Shown here: positions 18,428-26,100 of the stretch, piece by piece
How positions within the stretch are numbered: position 1 is the stretch's first letter
How the letters are laid out: every line of letters starts with the position of its first letter
NCBI GenBank assembly: GCA_022822665.1
Contig: JAJEAR010000012.1
Coordinates: forward strand, 62,001-126,000
Source of the DNA: Alphaproteobacteria bacterium
GTDB lineage: Bacteria > Pseudomonadota > Alphaproteobacteria > Thalassobaculales > Thalassobaculaceae
Reading direction: 5' to 3'
Length of the DNA: 64,000 bases
Notes under the pieces: model-generated
What the model saw: only the letters and a program-made list of their open reading frames with translations
Databases searched by the model: none
Told to the model about the DNA's origin: nothing
Made by a program: the position numbers and the translations under genes

Positions 18428-19357
18428 TCAGCCTGCGCGCCTGCCGCTCCTCGCGAGCACGGCCTCGCGATACCCGATGTACAGGCCCGATCCCACGATC
18501 AGTCCTGCACCGACCCAGGCCCACAGGTCGGGGAAATACCCGAAGACCAGGAACCCCAGAATCGCGGAGAAGATCAGGTGGCCGTAGTTGAAGGGAGCCA
18601 CGACTGACGCCGGACCCCAGCCGAGCGCGACGGTGTAGAGGTAGTGGCCGAAACCCGACAGCAGGCCGAGCGAGGCCATCATCGCGATCTCGAGTGCGCT
18701 TGTGGGCGTGTTCCAGGTGCTCCACACCACCAGGCTGAGCGCCAGGGTCCCGAGCAGGTTGGTGATGGTGGTGGAGGTTGCGGCATCCTCGCTCGAGGAC
18801 AACCGGCGCGTGATCAGAGCGTAGAACGCGCTGGAGACGGCCGTGGCCAGAGTGAAGACGATCTGCCACGGTGTGTCGCCGAACCCCGGCCGGATGATGA
18901 CCAGCGCGCCGACAAACCCGATGATGACGGCCGTCCATCGTCTCGGCCCGACCCTTTCTCCGAGAAACGGCCCCGACAGGGCGGTGATGAACACCGGGCC
19001 CAGCATGGTGATGGCGGCGGCAAGCGCCAGCGGCACCCACTTGATCGCGAGAAAGAAGCACAGCGACGAGCTGAGCAGGCAGGCACCGCGCAGAACCTGG
19101 GCCAGGGGCCGGGCCGTGCGCAGCCGCAGGAAGTGCGGACCGCGAACCGGGGTGAAGACCACGACCATGAACACCAGGGCGCCGGCGTAGCGCGCCCAGA
19201 CCAGCTGCACCGCCCCGTAGTCCGCCCGCAGGGTCTTCACCTCGGCGTTGAGGATCGAGAACAGTGCGACGGCGACGATCACGAACAGGATCGCCAGTCC
19301 GATGCGATCGCGGGGCCGCTCTGGGCGGCGCGAATCCTTGTCCTGGTTTCCGGTCAT
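18428..19357 (-). CDS. EamA/DMT-family transporter
   Basis: A 309-residue drug/metabolite transporter superfamily protein with ten predicted helices arranged as two EamA repeats. The first repeat contains LVWARYAGAL and ITMLGPVFITALSGPFLGERVGP; the second contains YTVALGWGPASVVAPFNY and ends ILGFLVFGYFPD. The ATG at 19357 is chosen because the residues upstream of it are not membrane-like. The cytoplasmic N-terminus is short and charged. Such proteins usually export small metabolites, amino acids or their precursors. It converges on the hydroxyacid dehydrogenase with 17 bases between stops. Confidence 0.9.
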   Translation of the reverse strand: MTGNQDKDSRRPERPRDRIGLAILFVIVAVALFSILNAEVKTLRADYGAVQLVWARYAGALVFMVVVFTPVRGPHFLRLRTARPLAQVLRGACLLSSSLCFFLAIKWVPLALAAAITMLGPVFITALSGPFLGERVGPRRWTAVIIGFVGALVIIRPGFGDTPWQIVFTLATAVSSAFYALITRRLSSSEDAATSTTITNLLGTLALSLVVWSTWNTPTSALEIAMMASLGLLSGFGHYLYTVALGWGPASVVAPFNYGHLIFSAILGFLVFGYFPDLWAWVGAGLIVGSGLYIGYREAVLARSGRRAG

Positions 19358-19868
19358 CGGCGTGCCCGGTCTCCTGCGGCCGGATGGCGGGATACCGCAC
19401 CGGAGCGCGCGTCCGCTGCCCGGCAGACTGTCCCAGACCGGGCGCGCCCTGTCGACACCGGGGATAGCGGCAGCTGCCAGGCAACTGCACCTGGCAGGAT
19501 CCCCGCCCGCACGTACCGGCACCGGTCCGACTGCCCGATGGCCGCCCGTTTCAACGGGATCCCGGCCCTGTCCCTGTCACACGCAGCCCTGGGCCCGATC
19601 GTACCGAACCACGAGGCTGCGTGCTTCGACCGTTTACCCCGCTGATGCGCGACCCGGTGCCGTACCCGGCCCGGATCGACAAGGAGTGCCTTCCCTTCCC
19701 GGCCCGCCAGGGACAGGCTGATCTGCTCCGGCCAGATCAATCCGCGACGCTGACGGACACGCTCGCGGCGGCCGGGCGACTCCCGCACGTTTCCGTTACT
19801 TGCGCGCCACGCCAGACCCTGTCTGCCCTGCGATTGTCACCCGATGGCGATCAGGGCGGCATCGCTGT
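19358..19868. other. 511-base gap with one perfect small stem-loop
   Basis: No gene is supportable between the EamA start and the methyltransferase stop. At 19474-19497 an 8-bp perfect stem (CTGCCAGG/CCTGGCAG) encloses an 8-base loop. It has no T-tract and lies about 117 bases upstream of the EamA start, so it could be an operator, an RNA hairpin in the leader, or chance. Confidence 0.4.
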
Positions 19869-20681
19869 TCATCCTGCGGCAGATGTCGCCCGTCCGGCCC
19901 GTGCACGGATGATCCGGCAGTACTCGCCGTTCAGCTCGAAGGCGACGCAGCGTCGCCGGTTCCTGATGCAGGCATCGAGCGTTGTTCCCGAGCCCGCGAA
20001 GGGATCGAGCACCAGCCCGTCCTCGGGGCAGCTCGCCCGGACCATGCGCTCGATGATCTCGAGCGGCTTCTGGGTCGGATGATCCTCGCGTTCCCGGTGC
20101 TGCCTGTGCAGGCGCGACACGCTCCACACATCCTTCGGATTGTAGCCCTGCTCGAGCCACCGGCTGCCCTCGAAGCGCCGCCGGGACCGCGCCTTGCGTG
20201 TCACGGCATCGTACGGGATCCTGACCGCGTCGATGTCGAAGTAGTACCCGGAGGTCAGTGCAAACAGCCCGATGGTGTCGTGCACCGAGGAGAACCTGCG
20301 GGTCGATCCCCCCATGCTCGGCACCCGCCGGTCCCAGATGATCTCGTTGATCATGGTCATGTGCCGCTTGACGAACGAGAAGATCTCCGGCGCGTGTCTC
20401 CAGGTCGCAAACAGGTAGAGGCTGCCGGTCGGCTTCAGCTTGGGCAGCGCGCACAGGATCCAGCTCCGGGTCCATTCCAGGAACTCGTCCTCGGAGCGCC
20501 GGTCGGACCCGTTTCCGTAATCCTTGCCAAGACGGTAGGGCGGATCGGCGACCACGAGATCCACCGACCGGTCCGCGACCAGCGCCGCATGTTCCACGAA
20601 GTCGAGGTTGTGCAGCTCCCACCCCGTCTGCGCGGACACGCCGCCGCGCACCGTGCTGTCAGGCATCGTCCTGTCCGGCAT
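19869..20681 (-). CDS. Orphan DNA methyltransferase (N4/N6, beta-class order)
   Basis: A 270-residue S-adenosylmethionine-dependent DNA methyltransferase of the N6_N4_Mtase family. The catalytic motif DPPY is at 46-49 and the AdoMet-binding motif DPFAGSGTT at 226-234, with HPTQKP just before it, so motif IV precedes motif I as in the beta class. The gap between them carries the target-recognition region. It methylates adenine N6 or cytosine N4; the site is unknown. It is shorter than CcrM and lacks the C-terminal extension of that GANTC methylase. No restriction endonuclease gene is adjacent, so it is a solitary methylase. A second ATG five codons in (20666) is an alternative start. Confidence 0.9.
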   Translation of the reverse strand: MPDRTMPDSTVRGGVSAQTGWELHNLDFVEHAALVADRSVDLVVADPPYRLGKDYGNGSDRRSEDEFLEWTRSWILCALPKLKPTGSLYLFATWRHAPEIFSFVKRHMTMINEIIWDRRVPSMGGSTRRFSSVHDTIGLFALTSGYYFDIDAVRIPYDAVTRKARSRRRFEGSRWLEQGYNPKDVWSVSRLHRQHREREDHPTQKPLEIIERMVRASCPEDGLVLDPFAGSGTTLDACIRNRRRCVAFELNGEYCRIIRARAGRATSAAG

Positions 20682-20913
20682 CGTCCCGCCAGTGCCTCGC
20701 GAAAGGGCATCATCATTTCGCCGGGCCTGCCGGTTTGCAACGATGGGGACCCGTGGTCCGTCCGGTAACGGGACATCGCGCGGCTCTCCCGTTACACGCC
20801 GGAGGCACGGTGCCGCATGGCACCGGGGCAGTCGTGGCCGGACACGCGGCCGGCCCGCGCCGGGGCCCCGGGTCCGGCTTGACACGACGGGACACGGGCC
20901 GAACACTCGAACC

Positions 20914-21885
20914 GTGCTGGCCGGTATCGGAATACGGCTGCGGATGGCAGCCGCTGCCGTGGCGCTGGCGGTCCCGTTCGCTGCGCCGGAAGCGTGTGCG
21001 CACACGCAGGCGGAACCGGACACCGGGAATACCGGCAGCGTCGGCTGGCTGGCACGCGTTCTCGGGCCGGCCGTCGAATTCCAGCGCCGGGCCAACGCGG
21101 AGATCGCCGGGCACATGACCGCCCTGGAACGGGGCGACAGCCTCGGCGCGTTCTTTCTGGGCCTGGCGGTCGCGTTCGCCTACGGGAGCGTCCACGCCTT
21201 CGGTCCGGGGCACGGCAAGTTCGTCATCGTGTCATATTTTCTCGGCCGCGAGGCGAGGGTGGTTCGCGGGGTGGTCATGGCGGCGCAGATCGCGATCGTC
21301 CACGTCATTGCTGCGGTCGTCGTGGTCTGGCTGGCGGAGATCGTGCTGCAGGCGGGGTTCGGAATCGGGCTCTCCGAAGTGCCGGGCCTTCGCGCCGGGA
21401 GCTTCCTGGTCATCGTGGGTATTGGCGTCTACATGCTGTACTGCGCCGTTCGCGCCTCCCTTGATCCGGACGCGGGTGCCCACGGCCACCATCACCATCG
21501 CGGCCACGGCCATCACCACCACCACGGGCATGGCCACCACCATGACCACGGCGGCAGGACGGAAGGCGGGCTGTTGGCGCTGGCCGCCGGGATGGTGCCC
21601 TGTCCCGGCGCGGTCCTCATCATGCTCTATGCGGTGGCCAACGGCATGATCGTACCGGGATTCCTGCTCGTGGCAGCGATGTCGCTCGGGATCGGGCTGA
21701 GTATCTGCATCCTGGGAGTGGGGGCCATTCTCGCCAGGCAGACCGCGATGCGGGTCATGGAGCGGTCCCGCGGTCACCGGGGCATGGGCGCGCTCCGGCA
21801 CGCGATGAACTATACCGGGGCGGTGTTCGTCACCCTTGTCGGGCTGGCGTCGTTCATGGCGATGCTGAGTGTTCCGGCGGGCTGA
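20914..21885 (+). CDS. NicO-family nickel/cobalt exporter with His-rich loop
   Basis: A 323-residue membrane protein of the NicO/RcnA-type Ni2+/Co2+ transporter family. It has an N-terminal signal-like helix ending PEACAHT, then helices carrying the metal-transport signatures GSVHAFGPGHGK and, after the loop, GMVPCPGAVLIML. Between the halves, around residues 190-212, lies a loop in which most residues are histidine or glycine with an HDHGG end, a strong metal-binding tail. The GTG at 20914 gives a short basic n-region; an ATG at 20944 is possible, and neither has a clear ribosome-binding site. It is divergent from the methyltransferase gene. Efflux is more likely than uptake from the RcnA-like His loop. 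Confidence 0.88.
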   Translation: MLAGIGIRLRMAAAAVALAVPFAAPEACAHTQAEPDTGNTGSVGWLARVLGPAVEFQRRANAEIAGHMTALERGDSLGAFFLGLAVAFAYGSVHAFGPGHGKFVIVSYFLGREARVVRGVVMAAQIAIVHVIAAVVVVWLAEIVLQAGFGIGLSEVPGLRAGSFLVIVGIGVYMLYCAVRASLDPDAGAHGHHHHRGHGHHHHHGHGHHHDHGGRTEGGLLALAAGMVPCPGAVLIMLYAVANGMIVPGFLLVAAMSLGIGLSICILGVGAILARQTAMRVMERSRGHRGMGALRHAMNYTGAVFVTLVGLASFMAMLSVPAG

Positions 21886-22146
21886 CGGGCTCGCCGCGAC
21901 CCTCCCCGTGCGGCCCGGGCAGCGTTCCTTCGGGCGCACCCTTCCCGCTCCAGGGTTCGATCACGTCGTTGCTCACGGATGATGACCGTGCCGGAATTGC
22001 CGGCATCGTGGCACCCGGTCGTCCGTGACGCCGGCATGCCGACACCGGCCGGCCGACCGGCGCCCCACGGGACGGAATCGCCGTTTCGCCGGACCCGCGG
22101 ATTTGCCATCATGCCGGTTTCGTGGCCCACCCGGTGCGGAGACATC

Positions 22147-23232
22147 ATGCCGATCACCCGTGTACAGACCGATCACTTCAGCATCCCCCTTCCCGTGGTG
22201 CTGTCAGATGCCATGCACGGCGAGATGCCGAGCTTCGAACTCGTCACGGCACGCATCGCCGACGAGGATGGCCGCGAGGGACTGGGATACACCTACGTGC
22301 TCGGCGCCGGCGCCCGCGCCATCCACGCCGTCGTCGAAGGGGACATCGCGCCGGTCCTTGTCGGACGCGATGCCGACCGGATCGAGGCGACCTGGAAAAT
22401 GCTGTGGTGGCGGCTGCACTATGCCGGGCGCGGCGGCCTCGCGATGCACGCGCTCTCGGCCGTCGACATCGCGCTGTGGGACCTGGTGGCGCAACGCGCC
22501 GGCCTGCCGCTGTGGCGGCTGCTGGGCGGCGCCGATCCCCGGGTCGCCGCCTACGCCGGCGGCATCGACCTGCAGTTCACGCTCGATGCCCTGCTCGAGC
22601 AGACCGAGCGGAACCTCGCCAACGGCTTCAGGGCGATCAAGATGAAGGTGGGCCGCGACGTACTCGGAGAGGATGTCGAACGGGTGCGGGCCATGCGAGC
22701 GCACCTCGGCGACGACTTTCCGCTGATGGTGGACGCCAACATGCGCTGGACGGTCGACGCGGCGATCCGCGCCGCCCGGGCGTTCCGGCCGTTCGACCTG
22801 GTCTGGCTCGAGGAACCGACCATCCCGGAGGACTTCGCCGGCCACGCCCGCATCCTGGCCGAGGGCGGTGTGCCGGTGTCCGCCGGCGAGAACCTGCACA
22901 CGCTGCATGATTTCCAGCACATGCTGGCCGCCGGCGGCGTGAGCTACATCGAACCCGACGTGTCGAACTGCGGCGGCATCACCGTGTGGATGAAGGTCGC
23001 GCACATGGCCGAGGCCCGCAACATCCCGGTCACCTCGCACGGTGTCCACGACATCCATGTCCACCTGCTCGGCGCCATCCCCAACGCCTCCTACCTCGAG
23101 GTCCACGGATTCGGCCTGGAACGCTTCATCGAACGCCCGCTGACCGTTGTCGACGGACATGCCACGGCGGGCAATGCGCCCGGTCACGGAATCCGCTTCG
23201 ACTGGGACGGTCTCGAACACCACCGGGCGTGA
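22147..23232 (+). CDS. Mandelate racemase/muconate lactonizing-type enolase superfamily enzyme
   Basis: A 361-residue enolase-superfamily enzyme with an N-terminal capping domain and a C-terminal barrel. All active-site residues of the mandelate racemase subgroup are present, each offset by one from Pseudomonas putida mandelate racemase: Lys165-x-Lys167, metal ligands Asp196, Glu222 and Glu248, and the Asp271/His298 dyad. That set supports 1,1-proton transfer or dehydration of a sugar acid or alpha-hydroxyacid using Mg2+. Racemase, galactarolactone cycloisomerase and acid-sugar dehydratase activities cannot be told apart here. GGAG lies six bases before the ATG. It appears to be a single-gene unit. 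Confidence 0.9.
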   Translation: MPITRVQTDHFSIPLPVVLSDAMHGEMPSFELVTARIADEDGREGLGYTYVLGAGARAIHAVVEGDIAPVLVGRDADRIEATWKMLWWRLHYAGRGGLAMHALSAVDIALWDLVAQRAGLPLWRLLGGADPRVAAYAGGIDLQFTLDALLEQTERNLANGFRAIKMKVGRDVLGEDVERVRAMRAHLGDDFPLMVDANMRWTVDAAIRAARAFRPFDLVWLEEPTIPEDFAGHARILAEGGVPVSAGENLHTLHDFQHMLAAGGVSYIEPDVSNCGGITVWMKVAHMAEARNIPVTSHGVHDIHVHLLGAIPNASYLEVHGFGLERFIERPLTVVDGHATAGNAPGHGIRFDWDGLEHHRA

Positions 23233-23249
23233 CCCGGCACGACTCGCAC

Positions 23250-23286
23250 TTGACATCGCGGCTATTCAGTGAACACTACATGAACA
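23250..23286 (+). promoter_or_regulatory. SOS (LexA) box overlapping the imuA promoter
   Basis: GAAC-ACTACAT-GAAC at 23271-23285 is an exact match to the alphaproteobacterial LexA operator GAAC-N7-GAAC (the complement of GTTC-N7-GTTC). A perfect -35 TTGACA lies upstream at 23250-23255, so the box covers the expected -10 region, where bound LexA would block RNA polymerase. It ends 35 bases before the imuA ATG. LexA itself is not in the window. Confidence 0.8.
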
Positions 23287-23319
23287 TATGCCTGTCATTC
23301 ATGCCGGGACCGAACCTGC

Positions 23320-24099
23320 ATGCCTCGACACCGTGCCTCCGTCGACCTTGAACTGCTGCGCCACCGGACCCGCGCAATCACGGCCATGCCGGAAAGCCAC
23401 CCGGTCGTCCCCCTGGGAGCGGCGCCGTTCGACCGTGCGCTTGGCCGGGGCGGCCTCGGCTGCGGCCAGGTGCACGAGGTGGCCGGAGAACCCGGTTTTG
23501 CCGCGGGAGACGCGGCGCGCTGCGGGTTCACGGTCGCGCTGGCACTCCGGGTCCTGGCGAAAACCGGCGGCGATATTCTCTGGTGTACCGGCGATGGCGC
23601 CGGTCGACTGTCGGCACGCGGCCTCGCCTCCTTCGGCTTCGACCCGTCCCGGATCCTGTTCGTCCAGGCCCGCAATGACACCGACCGGCTGTGGGTGATG
23701 GAAGAGGGGCTGCGCTGCGGTGACCTTGCTGCCGTCGTCGGCGAGGTTGGCGCGGCGCGCACCGGCCATCGCGACAGCGTCGCCTGCCGCCGGCTGCGTC
23801 TTGCCGCCGCCGACAGCGGTGTCACCGGGTTCCTGCTGCGCGACACCCCGGGGACCGGCGCGACACCGGACACGCGCTGGCAGGTGACCCCGGCCCCGTC
23901 TCCCGACATGTCGCCGCACTGGCATGTCCGGCTGACCCATGCCCGCAATGGCCGTGCCGCGAGCGGCACCCTGGCCTGGAACGGGCAGTCACTGTGCCTC
24001 CCGTCCCCTCTGGTGCCGGGCACCCAAAGACGTCACCATGGGGACGGAACCGCCGATCCACAGCCACGGATGGATGACAATGTCGCAGTACTCGCTTGA
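23320..24099 (+). CDS. imuA: ImuA-type SOS mutagenesis protein
   Basis: A 259-residue RecA-like protein of the ImuA family (COG4544). It opens with a basic helix, then VVPLGAAPFDRALGRGGLGCGQVHEV, and later shows FDPSRILFVQARND, LWVMEEGLRC and the RRLRLAA segment, all typical of ImuA. In Caulobacter and relatives ImuA acts with ImuB and the error-prone polymerase DnaE2 in damage-induced mutagenesis. Here the SOS box in front is intact, but the next gene is a cupin overlapping by 20 bases, and no imuB or dnaE2 follows. Either the partners lie elsewhere or the cassette was broken. The gene itself looks complete. Confidence 0.88.
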   Translation: MPRHRASVDLELLRHRTRAITAMPESHPVVPLGAAPFDRALGRGGLGCGQVHEVAGEPGFAAGDAARCGFTVALALRVLAKTGGDILWCTGDGAGRLSARGLASFGFDPSRILFVQARNDTDRLWVMEEGLRCGDLAAVVGEVGAARTGHRDSVACRRLRLAAADSGVTGFLLRDTPGTGATPDTRWQVTPAPSPDMSPHWHVRLTHARNGRAASGTLAWNGQSLCLPSPLVPGTQRRHHGDGTADPQPRMDDNVAVLA

Positions 24100-24649
24100 T
24101 GCCTTTCTCGCCGATCTCAGGGCGATCGACGGGGTTGCAACCGCACCGGTCGAAACCGTCAGGGCCCGGGTCGCGCCCCTCGTCAGGCGGTATGCGGCCG
24201 AGGCCGACTGGAGCGACCCCGGGCTCAGGTCGTGCGACGAATCCCAGGGCTTCGGCATCACGATCCTGAACGAGGAGGCGGACGATACCCTGCTGGTCGA
24301 GGCGATCTGCTGGCTGCCGGGCCGCGGCGTGGCCCCGCACGACCACCAGACCTGGGGCGTCGTCGTCGGCATCGAGGGTGCGGAAACCAATGTCACCTGG
24401 GACCGCCACGACGACGGATCGCATCCGGACCGGGCCGAACTCACGATGGCGGACGAGGTCAGCATCGGCCCCGGTGACACCTGCGTCCTGGCGCCCGACG
24501 ACATCCACAGCGTGCGCAACACCGGCGAGGCCCCGAGCCTGTCGCTCCACGTCTACGGCTACAGCCTGAGAACCCGCAACCGCTCGGAATTCGACCCGAT
24601 CACCGGAACGCGCCGGCCCTGTCCGCAGCGCACGCGCCGCGTCGCCTGA
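24080..24649 (+). CDS. Cysteine dioxygenase-like cupin
   Basis: A 189-residue protein of the cysteine dioxygenase/thiol dioxygenase-like cupin group. The three expected iron ligands are visible: His87 and His89 in PHDHQTWGVV and His143 in DIHSVRN. Thiol dioxygenases add O2 to cysteine, 3-mercaptopropionate or related thiols. The Tyr-Cys features of mammalian-type enzymes cannot be assigned safely. The ATG at 24080 is preferred; another lies six bases upstream. The start overlaps imuA by 20 bases, so translation may be coupled and the gene may share the SOS promoter. A diverged relative is encoded at 62.1-62.6 kb. Confidence 0.8.
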   Translation: MSQYSLDAFLADLRAIDGVATAPVETVRARVAPLVRRYAAEADWSDPGLRSCDESQGFGITILNEEADDTLLVEAICWLPGRGVAPHDHQTWGVVVGIEGAETNVTWDRHDDGSHPDRAELTMADEVSIGPGDTCVLAPDDIHSVRNTGEAPSLSLHVYGYSLRTRNRSEFDPITGTRRPCPQRTRRVA

Positions 24650-24731
24650 GGATCGGGGCGGCAGACCGGCGCGGTTCCCGGCCAGCGCCGTCATCGCGAC
24701 GGGCGAGGACGGCAGGGATCCGGGTTCCGCC
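24541..24731 (+). repeat. Left copy of a diverged direct repeat flanking the ABC operon
   Basis: This segment, covering the last 109 bases of the cupin gene and the following 82 bases, aligns in the same orientation with 29600-29751. Shared anchors include CGGAATTCGACCCG, CCCTG followed by CGCAGCGCAC, and CGGGGCGGC just after the cupin stop. The right copy lacks a few short stretches. Alignment was by eye, so the boundaries are approximate. Confidence 0.6.
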
Positions 24732-25070
24732 GTCCTCGCGCACTCCCCCGCCGCCGCGGAAGAGGATCCGGCCGACGGAGACGCAACACCGGGCTGATGG
24801 TCCGGTGCGACCCTCGTGCGCGCAGAGCGGTTTCGCCGCACCCCCGGCGGAGGCACGGGCCTTCACGCCATCGGTTCCGCCGCCCGCAATGGGCGAAACC
24901 CGCCGGTCCGCATGTCCGGCCCGGCGTTCCACGAGGCGGACCGTCTTCTATGCAAACCGGAGTCGCGCTGATACGGTTTCGCGAACTGCACGCGCAGCAC
25001 AGTCGGCACTGAGGAGCAGTACGGTCCCATGTGACGGTCGGGGCTGCGGGACCAAATGGGGAGGAAGATA
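24650..25070. other. Intergenic region upstream of the ABC operon
   Basis: This 421-base gap holds the pobA remnant in its first 80 bases. The rest shows no gene. The promoter of the ABC operon should lie in the last 120 bases; CTATGC and GATACG near 24950-24975 are weak candidates only. Confidence 0.4.
24656..24731 (-). pseudogene. Remnant of a pobA 3' end
   Basis: Seventy-six bases align without gaps to the 3' end of pobA at 32531-32606, with 61 identities by my count (about 80%). Translated on the minus strand the remnant reads SSPVAMTALAGNRAGLP against SSPVAMASLAENYVGLP at the PobA C-terminus. The pobA stop TGA is changed to CGA. No upstream part of the gene can be followed with confidence, so this is a decayed fragment rather than a gene. 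Confidence 0.65.
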
Positions 25071-26096
25071 ATGAGACGCTTCGGGCTGGCCGTCTGCATG
25101 TCAGTGGCGGCGGTCGCGTTGTCGGCGGGAACCGCCCGCGCCGACAAGCTGACCTACTATTGCAGTGCGCAGGAAGACTGGTGCCAGCTGATGGCGCGCA
25201 GCTTTGAAGAGGCCACCGGCATTGACGTCAACATGACACGCAAGTCCTCCGGCGAGACCTTCGCGCAGGTCAAGGCGGAGGCATCAAATCCCAAGGGAGA
25301 CGTGTGGTGGGGCGGCACCGGTGACCCACATCTCCAGGCAGCCGAGGAAGGGCTGACCATGGAGTACATGTCCCCGATGCGCGACCAGTTGCATCCATGG
25401 GCCATCAGCCAGGCCGAGAGCGCCAATAACCGGACGATCGGCATCTATTCCGGCGCGCTTGGCTACGGATACAACACCGACCTGATTGCGGCAAACAATC
25501 TTCCGGAACCGGGCTGCTGGAAGGATCTCCTGAAACCCGAATACAAGGGGCATGTGCAGATGGCGAACCCGAATTCCTCGGGTACCGCCTACACGACTCT
25601 CGCGTCCATGGTCCAGCTGTTCGGCGAGGACGACGGTTTCGAGTTCATGAAGAGTCTTCATGCCAACATCAACCAGTATACCAAGTCGGGATCTGCGCCG
25701 ATCAAGGCGGCCGGCCGGGGCGAGAACACGATCGGTATCGTGTTCATGCACGATGCGGTCAAGCAGGCGGTCTCGGGGTTCCCGGTCAAGGTGGTCGCAC
25801 CCTGCGAAGGCACCGGCTACGAGATCGGTTCCATGTCGATCATCGCCGGAGCCCGCAACCTGGAATCGGCGAAGAAGTTCTACGACTGGGCTCTCACGCC
25901 GGAGGCGCAGAACCTTGCTCTGCAGGTCAACGCGTTCCAGGTCCCGTCGAACGTAAACGCCCGGACGTCCGACAAGGCGCCCGACATGTCCACGATCAAG
26001 CTGATCGATTACGACTTCGCCAAGTACGGCTCTTCGGACGAACGCAAGCGCCTGCTCAAGAAGTGGGACGACGAGGTGTCGACCCTGCCGCAGTAG
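25071..26096 (+). CDS. ABC transporter periplasmic substrate-binding protein (AfuA/FbpA-like)
   Basis: A 341-residue periplasmic binding protein of the family that serves iron(III), 2-aminoethylphosphonate and related ligands (COG1840 type). A clear signal peptide, MRRFGLAVCMSVAAVALSAG then TARA-D, is followed by LTYYCSAQEDWCQLMARSF, the DVWWGGTGDPHLQA region and LGYGYNTDLI, all usual for this family. The ATG at 25071 follows GGGGAGGAAG; an ATG 15 bases upstream overlaps that site and is rejected. It heads a three-gene importer operon with four bases before the permease. The ligand cannot be fixed; iron(III) and phosphonates are the leading options. Confidence 0.9.
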   Translation: MRRFGLAVCMSVAAVALSAGTARADKLTYYCSAQEDWCQLMARSFEEATGIDVNMTRKSSGETFAQVKAEASNPKGDVWWGGTGDPHLQAAEEGLTMEYMSPMRDQLHPWAISQAESANNRTIGIYSGALGYGYNTDLIAANNLPEPGCWKDLLKPEYKGHVQMANPNSSGTAYTTLASMVQLFGEDDGFEFMKSLHANINQYTKSGSAPIKAAGRGENTIGIVFMHDAVKQAVSGFPVKVVAPCEGTGYEIGSMSIIAGARNLESAKKFYDWALTPEAQNLALQVNAFQVPSNVNARTSDKAPDMSTIKLIDYDFAKYGSSDERKRLLKKWDDEVSTLPQ

Positions 26097-26100
26097 ACCA

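Noticed and set aside
17256..19490. A 744-codon minus-strand open frame across the hydroxyacid dehydrogenase and EamA genes.
   Set aside because: GC-rich shadow frame crossing two well-supported genes.
19869..20681. Assignment of the methyltransferase as CcrM.
   Set aside because: It is too short, lacks the C-terminal extension and the layout differs, so only a family-level call is made.
21480..21552. The His-rich stretch as a DNA tandem repeat.
   Set aside because: It is in frame inside the NicO gene and explained by a metal-binding loop; repeat units are irregular.
25056..25070. ATG at 25056 as start of the binding protein.
   Set aside because: It overlaps the ribosome-binding site GGGGAGGAAG, and the signal peptide begins at 25071.
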